Translations under genes and position numbers: made by a program
Assembly (NCBI RefSeq): GCF_013205025.1
Contig: NZ_JABMLE010000003.1
Coordinates: 1 to 64,000, forward strand
Reading direction: 5' to 3'
Source of the DNA: Rathayibacter sp. VKM Ac-2857
GTDB taxonomy: Bacteria; Actinomycetota; Actinomycetes; Actinomycetales; Microbacteriaceae
Length of the DNA stretch: 64,000 nucleotides
Notes under the pieces: model-generated
What the model was told of the DNA's origin: nothing
What the model saw: the letters and a program-made list of their open reading frames with translations, nothing else
Databases searched by the model: none
In this document: piece by piece, positions 44,741 through 53,057 of the stretch
Numbering within the stretch: position 1 is the stretch's first letter
How the letters are laid out: every line of letters starts with the position of its first letter

Positions 44741-44761
44741 TGAGTCGTGATGCGGGAAGAC

Positions 44762-44932
44762 CTACTTGAAGACGTCCTTGATGTCCTCGCCGGTCTTCTT
44801 CGCGGAGGCCGAGGCCTGGTCCTTCTGGCCCTCGGCCTTCAGGCTGTCGTCGTTCTTGTGGTCGCCCAGGGCTTCCTTCGCCTTGCCGGCGATGTCCTGA
44901 GCGGCGTTCTTGATCTTGTCATCGAGCCCCAT
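44762..44932 (-). CDS. CsbD family stress protein
   Basis: A 56-residue protein: MGLDDKIKNAAQDIAGKAKE followed by ALGDHKNDDSLKAEGQKDQA and ending in VFK. This is the CsbD pattern (charged, helical, with KNxAxxxxGKxKExxG). CsbD genes are general-stress genes in Firmicutes and actinobacteria; molecular role unclear. GAAGGAGG lies seven bases upstream of the ATG, and a terminator follows. The gene is too short to stand out by length but the family match is clear. Confidence 0.93.
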   Translation of the reverse strand: MGLDDKIKNAAQDIAGKAKEALGDHKNDDSLKAEGQKDQASASAKKTGEDIKDVFK

Positions 44933-45076
44933 AGCGGTGCCTCCTTCGTGATCGTCGTGCGCTGAACTGTCACCCGAAGGTAGGAGTGCTTTCTGCTCGT
45001 CGGCTGGGAGCGGGAAGGGGCTTGCCCGGGCGATCGCCGAGATGCCACGATCATCGGTTGCCCGCGCCCGACCGGC

Positions 45077-45295
45077 TCACATGACGGGCGTCGCGGTGTC
45101 CGACGGGGCGGTCTGCGTCGGCTCCATCGTGGGCGTGCGGGTCGAGCCGTCGTCGGCGCTGGTCGGCACGGCGCTCCCCGACTGGTTCGGGGTCTGCGCG
45201 TCGCCCGTGCAGCCGGCGAGCAGGCCGATGGTCAGGGCGGAGGCGCCGAGCGCGCCGAGGACGCGCACGGTGCGGGACGGACGGATGCTGAGCAT
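45077..45295 (-). CDS. Small lipoprotein of unknown function
   Basis: A 72-residue lipoprotein with signal peptide ending in lipobox LLAGC (Cys30) and a short mature part rich in Thr, Pro and Ser with no fold recognised. ATG 45295 is supported by GGAAAGG upstream. It might be a spacer-like surface lipoprotein. It is divergent from the DUF3618 operon, with 278 bases between; no further gene is seen in that gap. Confidence 0.7.
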   Translation of the reverse strand: MLSIRPSRTVRVLGALGASALTIGLLAGCTGDAQTPNQSGSAVPTSADDGSTRTPTMEPTQTAPSDTATPVM

Positions 45296-45573
45296 GGGGT
45301 GCCTTTCCGGAAGCGGAGACGGGGCGGTCGCGCCCCCATCCCCTTCGACGCTAGGCAGGGCTCCTCGCCGGCGAGAAGGGCTTGACGCGCCGGTCCACCG
45401 GATCCGGAGCCCACGTCCAGGAAGCACCGCATCGGCGTCAGAGCACGGTTGCGCGGGATCGTACGCCCTCACGCCTTCTGTCCGCTACGCCCTATCTCGG
45501 TGCGCGGCGCACTGCCCAGACTGGCGACGCCGGCACGCAGACCACCACACCTCGACCCTGGAAGGGACAGACG

Positions 45574-46455
45574 ATGTCGAACATCGATCCCGCTTCACCT
45601 CCGTTCGGAGACGGTGCGGCGAACGCCCGAACCGCCGACCCCTCGTACGACAGCACCTACGACGCACCGCTCACCTCCGAGCCGTACTCGTCGGACACGA
45701 CGACCACCGACACCAGCTCCGGCGCGCACAGCGTCGGCGGCGGCACCTCGGGCAGCGTCTCGGACGCCGCCGGCTCCGCCAAGGAGAAGGCCGCCGAGAC
45801 CGCGGGCGCTGCCAAGGAGCAGGCCGGCGCCGTCGCCGGCGACGCCAAGCAGGCCGCGACCGACGTGCTCGCCACCGGCAAGGAGGAGGCCGCCAACGTC
45901 GCCCAGGAGGCGAAGGTGCAGGTCAAGGACCTCCTCGACCAGAGCCGCACTCAGCTCACCGAGCAGGCCCACGCCCAGAAGGAGAACGCCGCCAAGGGCG
46001 CTCGCGCCTTCAGCGACGACCTGACCGCACTCGCGAACGGCGAGGGCGGCGAGGGCAACGCCGCCGCGAAACTCGTCTCGCAGGCCGCCGAGCGCGCCCA
46101 GGGCGTCGCGTCGTGGCTCGAGAGCCGCGACCCGTCCGAGCTGCTCGACGACGTCCGCTCGTTCGCGCGCCGCCGCCCGGGAGCCTTCATCCTGATCGCC
46201 GCCGCCACCGGCCTGGTCGCCGGGCGCCTCGTGCGCGCACTGACCGCCGAGGCGAAGGACGAGAAGACCGCGACCGCGGACACCTCCGGACCCGAGTTCG
46301 CCGCTCCCGCCGCCGCCGACTACTCCGGCGGCGCGACCACGACGACCTCGTTCGACGAGCGCGGCGATTTCGCGCCGACCGAGCCCGTCGCGGACCCGCT
46401 GAGCACGCCGATCACGCCGGGCTACGACGGCTTCCCGAACGGGACCCGGCCGTGA
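45574..46455 (+). CDS. Helical membrane-associated protein with apolipophorin/LEA-like repeats
   Basis: A 293-residue protein. An N-terminal disordered region (1-60) leads into Ala/Lys/Glu-rich helical repeats (AKEKAAETAGAAKEQAGAVA, residues about 70-145) resembling LEA/YtxH-type stress proteins, a conserved helix before RSFARRRPGAFILIAAATGL with one membrane span (about 206-224), and an acidic tail. ATG 45574 has GGAAGGGA upstream. GTGA overlap with the next gene shows coupling. The trio looks like an envelope stress operon; function is not established. Confidence 0.8.
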   Translation: MSNIDPASPPFGDGAANARTADPSYDSTYDAPLTSEPYSSDTTTTDTSSGAHSVGGGTSGSVSDAAGSAKEKAAETAGAAKEQAGAVAGDAKQAATDVLATGKEEAANVAQEAKVQVKDLLDQSRTQLTEQAHAQKENAAKGARAFSDDLTALANGEGGEGNAAAKLVSQAAERAQGVASWLESRDPSELLDDVRSFARRRPGAFILIAAATGLVAGRLVRALTAEAKDEKTATADTSGPEFAAPAAADYSGGATTTTSFDERGDFAPTEPVADPLSTPITPGYDGFPNGTRP

Positions 46456-46892
46456 CCGATCCGCTGGGCGCGCATCGCGCCGCCGCAGAGCCGACGCCCG
46501 GAGAGCGCGCGGGCTCGACCTCCCTGGGCGATCTGCTCGGCGAGGTCTCCCGCGACCTCTCGACGCTGATCCGCCAGGAGATGGCGCTCGCGAAGGCCGA
46601 GATCAAGGAGTCGGCCGGCAAGGCCGGGAAGGGCGCCGGACTCCTCGGCGGCGCGGGCTACGCGGCGCTGATGGCCGTGCTCTTCCTCTCGATCGCCCTC
46701 TGGTGGGCGCTCGGAACGCTGGTCGGCAACGGCTGGTCGGGCGTGATCGTCGCGGTGATCTGGGGCATCATCGCCGCGATCCTGTTCGCGGTCGGCCGCA
46801 AGAGCCTCAAGCAGGTCGACGGAGCGCCCGAGACGGTCGACTCCCTCAAGCAGATTCCCGAAACCCTCAAGCCGAACGGGGCAGGACGATGA
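46452..46892 (+). CDS. Phage-holin-family III/DUF1469 membrane protein
   Basis: A 146-residue protein: an amphipathic N-terminal helix (SLGDLLGEVSRDLSTLIRQE, MALAKAEIKESAGKAGKG) and two membrane spans (about 64-85 and 92-112). This is the Actinobacterial DUF1469/YqjE pattern; the holin label is historical and no lytic role is implied. Start GTG 46452 overlaps the previous stop and its own stop overlaps the DUF3618 start. Confidence 0.9.
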   Translation: MTDPLGAHRAAAEPTPGERAGSTSLGDLLGEVSRDLSTLIRQEMALAKAEIKESAGKAGKGAGLLGGAGYAALMAVLFLSIALWWALGTLVGNGWSGVIVAVIWGIIAAILFAVGRKSLKQVDGAPETVDSLKQIPETLKPNGAGR

Positions 46893-47473
46893 CGTACGAC
46901 GCAGGACAGAGCAAGACTCCGGAGGAGATCCGGGCCGACATCGAGCGCACGCGGCTCGAGCTCGGCGGTGACGTGGACGCGCTGGCCGAGAAGGTCAGCC
47001 CGAGCGCGATCGTCGACCGGCAGACCGACAAGGTCAAGGCGGCCGTGGGCTCCGTCCGCGACCGGGTGATGGGCTCGGCGCACGACGCCGGCGACTCGCT
47101 CTCCGGCACGGCCGGCTCGGTGAAGAGCAAGGCGAACGGCAACCCGTTCGCGGTGGGCCTGATGGCCTTCGGCGCCGGGCTCCTGGTCGCCTCGCTCATC
47201 CCGGCCTCGAGCGCCGAGAAGGACGCGGCCGGCAAGGTCAAGGAGCAGGCGCAGCCCGTCGTCGACTCCGTGACCGGTGCCGCGAAGGACGTCGCGAACG
47301 AGCTCCGCGAGCCCGCTCAGCAGGCCTTCGCCTCGGTGAAGGACACCGCGACCGACGCCGCGCAGAACGTCAAGGAGGCGGGTGGATCCGCCGCCGACGA
47401 CGTGAAGGACTCCGCCCGCGAGGCCAAGCACGCGGTGCAGGAGAATGTGACGCAGGACAGCGACCGCTCGTAA
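46889..47473 (+). CDS. DUF3618 domain protein
   Basis: A 194-residue protein. The DUF3618 signature is at the N-terminus: TPEEIRADIERTRLELGGDV then DALAEKVSP. One membrane span (about 91-108, GLMAFGAGLLVASLIP) separates it from a C-terminal helical stretch with LEA-like repeats (AQQAFASVKDTATDAAQNVK). ATGA overlap with the DUF1469 gene. The DUF1469-DUF3618 pair is common in actinobacteria. Confidence 0.92.
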   Translation: MTYDAGQSKTPEEIRADIERTRLELGGDVDALAEKVSPSAIVDRQTDKVKAAVGSVRDRVMGSAHDAGDSLSGTAGSVKSKANGNPFAVGLMAFGAGLLVASLIPASSAEKDAAGKVKEQAQPVVDSVTGAAKDVANELREPAQQAFASVKDTATDAAQNVKEAGGSAADDVKDSAREAKHAVQENVTQDSDRS

Positions 47474-47489
47474 CTCCCCTCTCCCCTCC

Positions 47490-47548
47490 GCGAGATGCCA
47501 CTTGTGTACGCCTTTCACGGCGTGTCGCGTACACAAGTGGCATCTCGC
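47490..47548. terminator. Perfect long palindrome, GAGATGCCACTT family, copy 2
   Basis: Perfect 22-base arms (47490-47511 and 47527-47548), GCGAGATGCCACTTGTGTAC plus two, with a 15-base loop containing ACGGCGTGTC. It lies 16 bases after the DUF3618 stop and shares the stem outer half and part of the loop with the copy at 41600. Likely terminator of the stress operon. Confidence 0.8.
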
Positions 47549-47603
47549 TGTCTGGGACGGGGCGCGCGGGAATAGGGGGCGGCTCACGGGGCTTCTGGGT
47601 CGT

Positions 47604-48620
47604 ATGCGATCCATCGTCTACTCCCGCTCCGGTTCCTCCTCCGTCCTCTCGCTCGTCGACCGCGAGGCCGGCACGCCCGGCGCCGGCGAGGTGCGCGTGC
47701 GCGTCCTCGTCTCCGGCGTCAATCCGACCGACTGGAAGGCGCGCGCCGGCGGCGAGCCGCCGTTCGCCGAGGTCGTGCCGAACCAGGACGGCTCCGGCGT
47801 GATCGACGCGGTCGGCGAGGGTGTCGAGGGGCTCGCGGTCGGCGACCGCGTCTGGTTCTACCTCGCGGCGCACCAGCGGCCGACCGGCTCCGCGCAGGAG
47901 TCGACCGTCCTCGCCGCCGAGCACGTCGTGCGCCTGCCCGAGGGTGTCGACGCCGAGCTCGGAGCGAGCCTCGGCGTGCCCGCGATGACCGCGCACCGCG
48001 CCCTCACCGTGCACGAGGAGGGGCCCGCACGCCTGGCTCCCGGTGCGCTCGTCGGCCGCACCGTCCTGGTGCAGGGCGGCGCAGGAGCGGTCGGCCACGC
48101 CGCCATCCAGCTCGCCGTCTGGGCCGGAGCGACCGTCATCGCCACGGTGAGCAGCGACGCGAAGGCGCGGCTCGCGACGGCCGCCGGTGCGCAGCACGTC
48201 CTGCAGTACCCGGACGAGGAGCTCGCGGCGAAGATCCTGGAGATCGCGCCCGACGGCGTCCAGCAGATCGTCGAGGTCGCGCCGACGCAGAACGCCGCGC
48301 TCGACGTCGAGGTGCTCGCGAACCACGGCAGCATCGGCTACTACGCGAACAACAACGGCGACGACTTCTCGATCCCGATCGTGCCGAGCTTCGCCAAGAA
48401 CGCCCGCTGGCAGGGCCTGCTGCTCTACACCGTCGGCGAGGCGCCGCTCCAGGCGGCGGCCGAGGACATCACCGCGGCCCTGCGCGACGGCGCGCTCCCC
48501 GTCGGTGAGCCGGCCGGCCTGCCGCTGACCTGGTTCCCGCTCGAGGAGACCGCCGCCGCCCACGACGCCGTCGAGAGCGGCGTGACGGGCAAGGTGCTGA
48601 TCCGCGTCGCCGCGGAGTAG
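47604..48620 (+). CDS. NADPH:quinone oxidoreductase-like (zinc-free MDR family)
   Basis: A 338-residue zeta-crystallin-type enzyme. VLVSGVNPTDWKARAG is the family N-terminal motif and TVLVQGGAGAVGHAAIQLA the NADPH-binding Rossmann loop; zinc-ligand Cys residues are absent. It reduces quinones or enones in the cytoplasm. ATG 47604 is chosen by family alignment; the open frame extends upstream into the palindrome. Substrate unknown. Confidence 0.92.
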   Translation: MRSIVYSRSGSSSVLSLVDREAGTPGAGEVRVRVLVSGVNPTDWKARAGGEPPFAEVVPNQDGSGVIDAVGEGVEGLAVGDRVWFYLAAHQRPTGSAQESTVLAAEHVVRLPEGVDAELGASLGVPAMTAHRALTVHEEGPARLAPGALVGRTVLVQGGAGAVGHAAIQLAVWAGATVIATVSSDAKARLATAAGAQHVLQYPDEELAAKILEIAPDGVQQIVEVAPTQNAALDVEVLANHGSIGYYANNNGDDFSIPIVPSFAKNARWQGLLLYTVGEAPLQAAAEDITAALRDGALPVGEPAGLPLTWFPLEETAAAHDAVESGVTGKVLIRVAAE

Positions 48621-48621
48621 G

Positions 48622-48980
48622 CATGCTGATCGAGTAGCCCGCGGAGCGGGCGCATCGAGATCCGCCGTCGTTCGGTGGGCGGGTCTCGATACGCGCTGCG
48701 CGCTACTCGACCAGCATGGAGGGCGCCCGGTTCATGCTGATCGAGTAGCCCTCGCAGAGGGCGTATCGAGATCCACCACCGCCGGAACGCGAGTCTGCAG
48801 ACCCGCCGTGCTGACGATGGCGGGTCTCGATACGCCGCTGCGCGGCTACTCGACCAGCATGGAATGCGCATGCCCGTCTCTGCGGTGCAGCGCGCCCGTG
48901 CCCGTCCTAGCTGCTCGCGCCGCAGGGTCGGTTGCATGCTGATCGAGTAGCCCTCGCAGAGGGCGTATCGAGATCCGCGG
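48622..48980. repeat. Two REPIN-like elements and a lone end
   Basis: Complete elements at 48622-48718 (97 bp, short class) and 48733-48861 (129 bp, long class), both A-left, G-right, with different inner stems. A lone A-type end is at 48935-48980 and abuts the stop of the next gene. Both length classes side by side show they are variants of one family. Confidence 0.9.
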
Positions 48981-49997
48981 TCAGCCGCGCAGCGGCGGCG
49001 AGCCCGCGACCGTAGCGCGGTCGGCGAGGCCGTCGAGCAGCTCGCGGAGGGCCTCCTCGGCGGTCGTCGTCGGCTCCCAGCCGAGGACGGTGCGCGCCTT
49101 CTCCGTCGACATGACGGGGGTGTTCGTCGCGATGTCGAGCCAGCCCGCGTCGGTGCGCTGCAGCCGGAGCCGCCAGGTCGCCGACACGATCGAGCGGAGC
49201 AGCCCCGCCGGCACCGTGACGAGCCGCGCGCCGACGGCGTCCGCGATCCGCTGCGGCGTGAGCACCGGCTCCGCGGCGACGTTGAAGGCCCCGCCGGCCC
49301 GGCGGTCGAGGGCGCGCCAGAACGCGTCCGCGACGTCGTCCGCATGCACGCCCTGGAAGATCAGCGTCCGCGGCAGCGGCAGGATCGGCGGCCGCACCGC
49401 CCGCAGCCAGCGCGTCGGGTACCGCGGCCCGGCGAAGAGCCCCGCGATCTCGGTCGCCGCGCCGCGCTGGAAGACCAGCCCCGGGCGCAGCCGGGTGAGC
49501 ACCACCTCCGGATGCTCCGCCTCGAAGGCGTCCATCGCCCGCTCGTTCGCCGCCTTGTGCCGGCTGTAGGTCGAGGTGTGCAGCCCGCCGGTGGGCCAGC
49601 TCTCGTCCACGCGCAGGCTCTTCGGCGCCGCACTGTAGGCGCCGACGGACGACGCCACGGCGACCTGGCCCACTCCGCTCGCCGCCGCGGCCGCCAGCAC
49701 CGCCGCGGTGCCGCCGACGTCGACCAGGCGCTGGAACGGCTCGTCGTGGCTCGGCTGCAGCGCCCAGGCCAGGTGCACGACCGCGTCCACGCCGGTGAAC
49801 GCCTCGCGCAGCTGCCGGCCCGCATCGCTGGACGCCACATCCACCTCGTGCCAGCGCACGTCGCGGTACTCGTCCGCGCCCGGCCGCGGCTCGCGCCGGG
49901 CGATCCCGACGATCTCCTCCACCGACGCCTCCCGCCGGAGGCGCCTCAGCAGGGCCGTGCCCAGGTTGCCCGTCGCTCCGACGATCGCGATCCGCAT
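48981..49997 (-). CDS. NAD-dependent epimerase/dehydratase family protein
   Basis: A 338-residue extended SDR. The cofactor loop is GATGNLG at residues 7-13; the catalytic Tyr and Lys are in YSRHK. Later parts (FQGVHADDVADAFWRAL) match nucleoside-sugar epimerase-like proteins. ATG 49997 has GGAGGGAC upstream. Substrate unknown; may be a sugar-nucleotide or other ketone reductase. Confidence 0.92.
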   Translation of the reverse strand: MRIAIVGATGNLGTALLRRLRREASVEEIVGIARREPRPGADEYRDVRWHEVDVASSDAGRQLREAFTGVDAVVHLAWALQPSHDEPFQRLVDVGGTAAVLAAAAASGVGQVAVASSVGAYSAAPKSLRVDESWPTGGLHTSTYSRHKAANERAMDAFEAEHPEVVLTRLRPGLVFQRGAATEIAGLFAGPRYPTRWLRAVRPPILPLPRTLIFQGVHADDVADAFWRALDRRAGGAFNVAAEPVLTPQRIADAVGARLVTVPAGLLRSIVSATWRLRLQRTDAGWLDIATNTPVMSTEKARTVLGWEPTTTAEEALRELLDGLADRATVAGSPPLRG

Positions 49998-50179
49998 GAT
50001 GTCCCTCCGCGGGCGGCGTCCGCCGTCCTGCTCCCACGCTAGGCACCGCCTCCCCGCCCGTGCAGCCGCTTGACACTCCTCGCCCGCCCGACCGCCGCGC
50101 CCGCCCGACCGCCTAGCCCACTCGACCGGCGCCGCGCACCCCCGCGCGCTCCGGCACCCGCCTGCCTAGCCTGGGAGGC

Positions 50180-50995
50180 ATGCCCCGCCCCTCGCCCGTC
50201 GTCCGCCACCGGATCGACGGGATCGAGCTGCGGACCCTCGCGACCGGGCCCGCCGACGCCGAGCGCACCTTCGTCCTGATCCACGGCATCGGGATGTCGC
50301 ACCACACGTTCTCGACCCTCGCCGTCGCCCTCCGCGCGCACGGCCGCGTCGTCGCGGTCGACCTCGCCGGCTTCGGCGCGAACACCGCGCCCCGCCGCCG
50401 CGTCGGCCTCGCCGACCACGCCCGCCTCGTCGAGAGAGCACTGACGGAGCGCGGCGTCACCCGGGCGGTCGTCGTCGGCCACTCGATGGGCAGCCAGGTC
50501 GTCGTCGAGCTCGCCGCTCGCGCACCCCGCCTCGTCGCGGGCGGGGTCCTGATCGGCCCGGTCGTCGATCCGCAGCGCCCCGGCGCCGTCCGGCAGGGCC
50601 TCGCCCTCGCCCGCGACTGCCTGGGCGAGCCGCTCGCCGTCGACGCGCTGCTCTTCGCCGACTACGTCCGCGGCGGTCTCGGCTGGTACCTGCGCCAGCT
50701 GCCCGAGATGCTGCACTACCCGATCCAGCGGCGGCTGGCCGCGGTGACCCGGCCCGTGCTCGTCGTGCGCGGCTGGGACGACCCGATCGCCACCCGCGAC
50801 TGGTGCGAGCGCCTCCTCGAGCACGCCGCCGACGGCCGCCTCCTCGAGTTCGCCGGCTCCCGCCACGTCGTCCCCCGCACGCAGCCGGAGGCGCTCGCGC
50901 TCGCCCTGGCCTCCTTCGCCGCCGACATCGCCCCCGTGCCCCCGGCCGCCCCCGACACCGACCCGGCCGCCGCGCCCGCCCCGGTGCCCGCATGA
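50180..50995 (+). CDS. Alpha/beta hydrolase
   Basis: A 271-residue alpha/beta hydrolase. The oxyanion HG is in LIHGIGMSHHT; the nucleophile Ser is in VGHSMGSQV, Asp in RGWDDPI and His in AGSRHVVPRTQP. The C-terminal tail is Pro/Ala-rich. It is coupled to the next hydrolase gene by an ATGA overlap, so the pair probably acts on related esters or lipids. Substrate unknown. Confidence 0.92.
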   Translation: MPRPSPVVRHRIDGIELRTLATGPADAERTFVLIHGIGMSHHTFSTLAVALRAHGRVVAVDLAGFGANTAPRRRVGLADHARLVERALTERGVTRAVVVGHSMGSQVVVELAARAPRLVAGGVLIGPVVDPQRPGAVRQGLALARDCLGEPLAVDALLFADYVRGGLGWYLRQLPEMLHYPIQRRLAAVTRPVLVVRGWDDPIATRDWCERLLEHAADGRLLEFAGSRHVVPRTQPEALALALASFAADIAPVPPAAPDTDPAAAPAPVPA

Positions 50996-51681
50996 CGCAC
51001 CTCGTCCGCGACGCCGTCTGGTGGATCCGCGACTACGCCTACGCCGTCGCCTGGCAGGTCCGCGCCTTCGTCTCGCGCCGAGCCGCCGACGACTACCTCG
51101 ACGGCACGCTGCACCCGATCGTGGTGCTGCCCGGCATCTGGGAGACCTGGGCCTTCCTCCGCCCGATCATCGACCCGCTGCACCGCCGCGGCCACCCGAT
51201 GCACGTGCTCACCAGCCTCGGCTGGAACGGCCGCCCGGTCGCCCGCACCGCGGAGGACGTGGCCGCCTATCTCGCCGAGCACGAGCTGCGCGACGTCGTG
51301 ATCGTCGCGCACAGCAAGGGCGGCCTGATCGGCAAGTACGTGATGACCGAGCTCGACCCCGACGGCCGCGTCGACCGGATGGTCGCGGTCGCCACTCCCT
51401 TCGGCGGCTCGCGCTACGCGCCGTACCTGCTGCTGAAGAGCCTCCGCTCGTTCTCGCCCCGCGACGCGACGACCCTCCTGCTCTCGAGCCGCGCGGGCGC
51501 GAACGCGCGGATCACCTCGGTCTTCGGCCTGTTCGATCCGCACATCCCCGAGGGCAGCATGCTCGAGGGCGCGGTGAACGTGCGGATCGAGACCGGCGGC
51601 CACTTCCGGATCCTCAGCGACCCGGAGACGCTCGCCGCGGTCGTCGCGGCGGTGGACGCCCCTACTCGGCCGGCGGAGTGA
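50992..51681 (+). CDS. Lipase-like alpha/beta hydrolase
   Basis: A 229-residue alpha/beta hydrolase with an extended oxyanion region VVLPGIWETW, nucleophile elbow IVAHSKGGLIG and TPFGGSRYAPY, as in triacylglycerol lipase-like proteins (PGAP1/LipA type). His is in GGHFRIL. No signal peptide is evident, although a WWIRDYAYAVAWQ segment near the start could be membrane-associating. Start overlaps the stop of the previous hydrolase. Its 3' end overlaps that of the convergent lipoprotein gene by 20 bases. Confidence 0.85.
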   Translation: MTHLVRDAVWWIRDYAYAVAWQVRAFVSRRAADDYLDGTLHPIVVLPGIWETWAFLRPIIDPLHRRGHPMHVLTSLGWNGRPVARTAEDVAAYLAEHELRDVVIVAHSKGGLIGKYVMTELDPDGRVDRMVAVATPFGGSRYAPYLLLKSLRSFSPRDATTLLLSSRAGANARITSVFGLFDPHIPEGSMLEGAVNVRIETGGHFRILSDPETLAAVVAAVDAPTRPAE

Positions 51682-52117
51682 TCGTCTCGGCGTCGGCCGG
51701 GCAGTCGATCGGCGCCACTCCCCCGCCGTCCGCGTCGTCGACCACGGCGCCGGATGGGGCGAACGGCGCACGGAAGCAGTAGGCCTCCGGCAGGTCGGCC
51801 ACGTCCGGGAAGGACGCCGCGTCGACCGGCGTGCGGAACGACAGCGCCCCGAACTCGCCGCCCTCGCTCAGGGCGTCGTACGACTCGATCCCGATCAGGT
51901 CCACGCCCTCGGCGGCCTGGTCGCTCGCGAGCCGCGCGTAGCCGAAGGCGTCGTCCTGCGGGCCGGCGAGCGAGGAGACGAGCGCGAGCACGCGGTCGCG
52001 CGACTCCTCGCGGGCCGCCACGTCGCTCGTGACCGTCACCTCGGCCGCGGGAGCGGTGCAGCCCGCGAGCGCGAGCACCGCCAGGGTCGCGGCGATCGTC
52101 AGAGACGGGGAGATCAT
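51662..52117 (-). CDS. Lipoprotein of unknown function
   Basis: A 151-residue lipoprotein: signal peptide with lipobox LALAGC (Cys20). The mature domain has two Cys residues near the C-terminus (AYCFRAPF and IDCPAD) that may form a disulphide. No family recognised. ATG 52117 is chosen because it gives a normal signal peptide; a GTG at 52165 would add 16 residues. The last 20 bases overlap the convergent lipase-like gene. Confidence 0.78.
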   Translation of the reverse strand: MISPSLTIAATLAVLALAGCTAPAAEVTVTSDVAAREESRDRVLALVSSLAGPQDDAFGYARLASDQAAEGVDLIGIESYDALSEGGEFGALSFRTPVDAASFPDVADLPEAYCFRAPFAPSGAVVDDADGGGVAPIDCPADAETITPPAE

Positions 52118-52250
52118 CGATGTCGGAGAGAACGTCTGGGCCGGTCGAGTCCGCGTCAGCTTCACGCGACCGACCCTAGCCGCGTAGCAACTGCTCCGCA
52201 CTGCGCGGAAGCCCCTCGGCGGTGAGGGCGGCGGAGCGGACGATGGAGTG

Positions 52251-53057
52251 ATGAGCTCACCGACCAGCACAGCCTCCCGCCGCTCCGGCCCCACCGAGCT
52301 GCTCCTCGTGCGCCACGGCGAGAGCGTCGCCAACATCGCCGCGAGCGCCGCCGAGGCGGAGGGCGCCCTCGACATCGCCGTCGACCGGCGCGATCCGGAC
52401 GTGGAGCTGTCCCCGGCCGGCCGCGAGCAGGCCCGCGCCCTCGGCCGCTGGCTCGCCGACGGCAACGCCCCCGTCGCCGCCTGGTCCTCGCCGTACCTCC
52501 GCGCGTCCTCGACCGCGCAGCTCGCCTTCGAGGAGGCGGGACTCGACCTCGCGCCGCGCCTCGACGAGCGGCTCCGCGACCGCGACCTCGGCATCGCCGA
52601 CCGCCTGACCACCGCGGGCTTCCGCGCGCGCTTCCCCGAGGAGGCGGCGCGGCGCGACTGGCTCGGCAAGTTCTACTACCGGCCGCCGGGCGGCGAGTCC
52701 TGGACCGACCTCGCGCAGCGCGTGCGCTCGTTCCTCGACCACCTCGACGTCGTCGCACCGGCCGGGCCGGTCGCGCTCTTCTGCCACGACGCCGTCGTCC
52801 TGGTCATCCGCTCCGTCTGCGAGGGCCTGACCGAGCGCGAGCTGCTCGACATCGGCCGGGCGACCCCGGTCGCGAACGCCTCCGTCACCCGGCTCGTCCG
52901 CGACGGCGGCGACTGGACGCTCGAGCGCTTCAACGAGACCGCGCATCTCGAGGAGTCGAGCGCGCCGGTCACCAGCCACGACACCGGCGAGGACACCCCC
53001 GTCGACGCCGCCGTCGACAGCGCCGAGGACGACCCGCGAGGAAGGACCGACTCATGA
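52251..53057 (+). CDS. Histidine phosphatase family protein
   Basis: A 268-residue phosphoglycerate-mutase-like phosphatase. The catalytic RHG motif is LLVRHGES; the second His is in ALFCHDAVV; Glu in LRDRDLGI-region and Arg in SSPYLRASSTAQLA are the other active-site residues. The last 40 residues are acidic and disordered. The ATG at 52251 follows a GTG in frame at 52248. It overlaps the dehydratase gene by four bases. Confidence 0.9.
   Translation: MSSPTSTASRRSGPTELLLVRHGESVANIAASAAEAEGALDIAVDRRDPDVELSPAGREQARALGRWLADGNAPVAAWSSPYLRASSTAQLAFEEAGLDLAPRLDERLRDRDLGIADRLTTAGFRARFPEEAARRDWLGKFYYRPPGGESWTDLAQRVRSFLDHLDVVAPAGPVALFCHDAVVLVIRSVCEGLTERELLDIGRATPVANASVTRLVRDGGDWTLERFNETAHLEESSAPVTSHDTGEDTPVDAAVDSAEDDPRGRTDS

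Noticed and set aside
46452-46892. Prophage holin
   Set aside because: The holin family III label is an annotation relic; the gene is coupled to DUF3618 and no phage genes are near.
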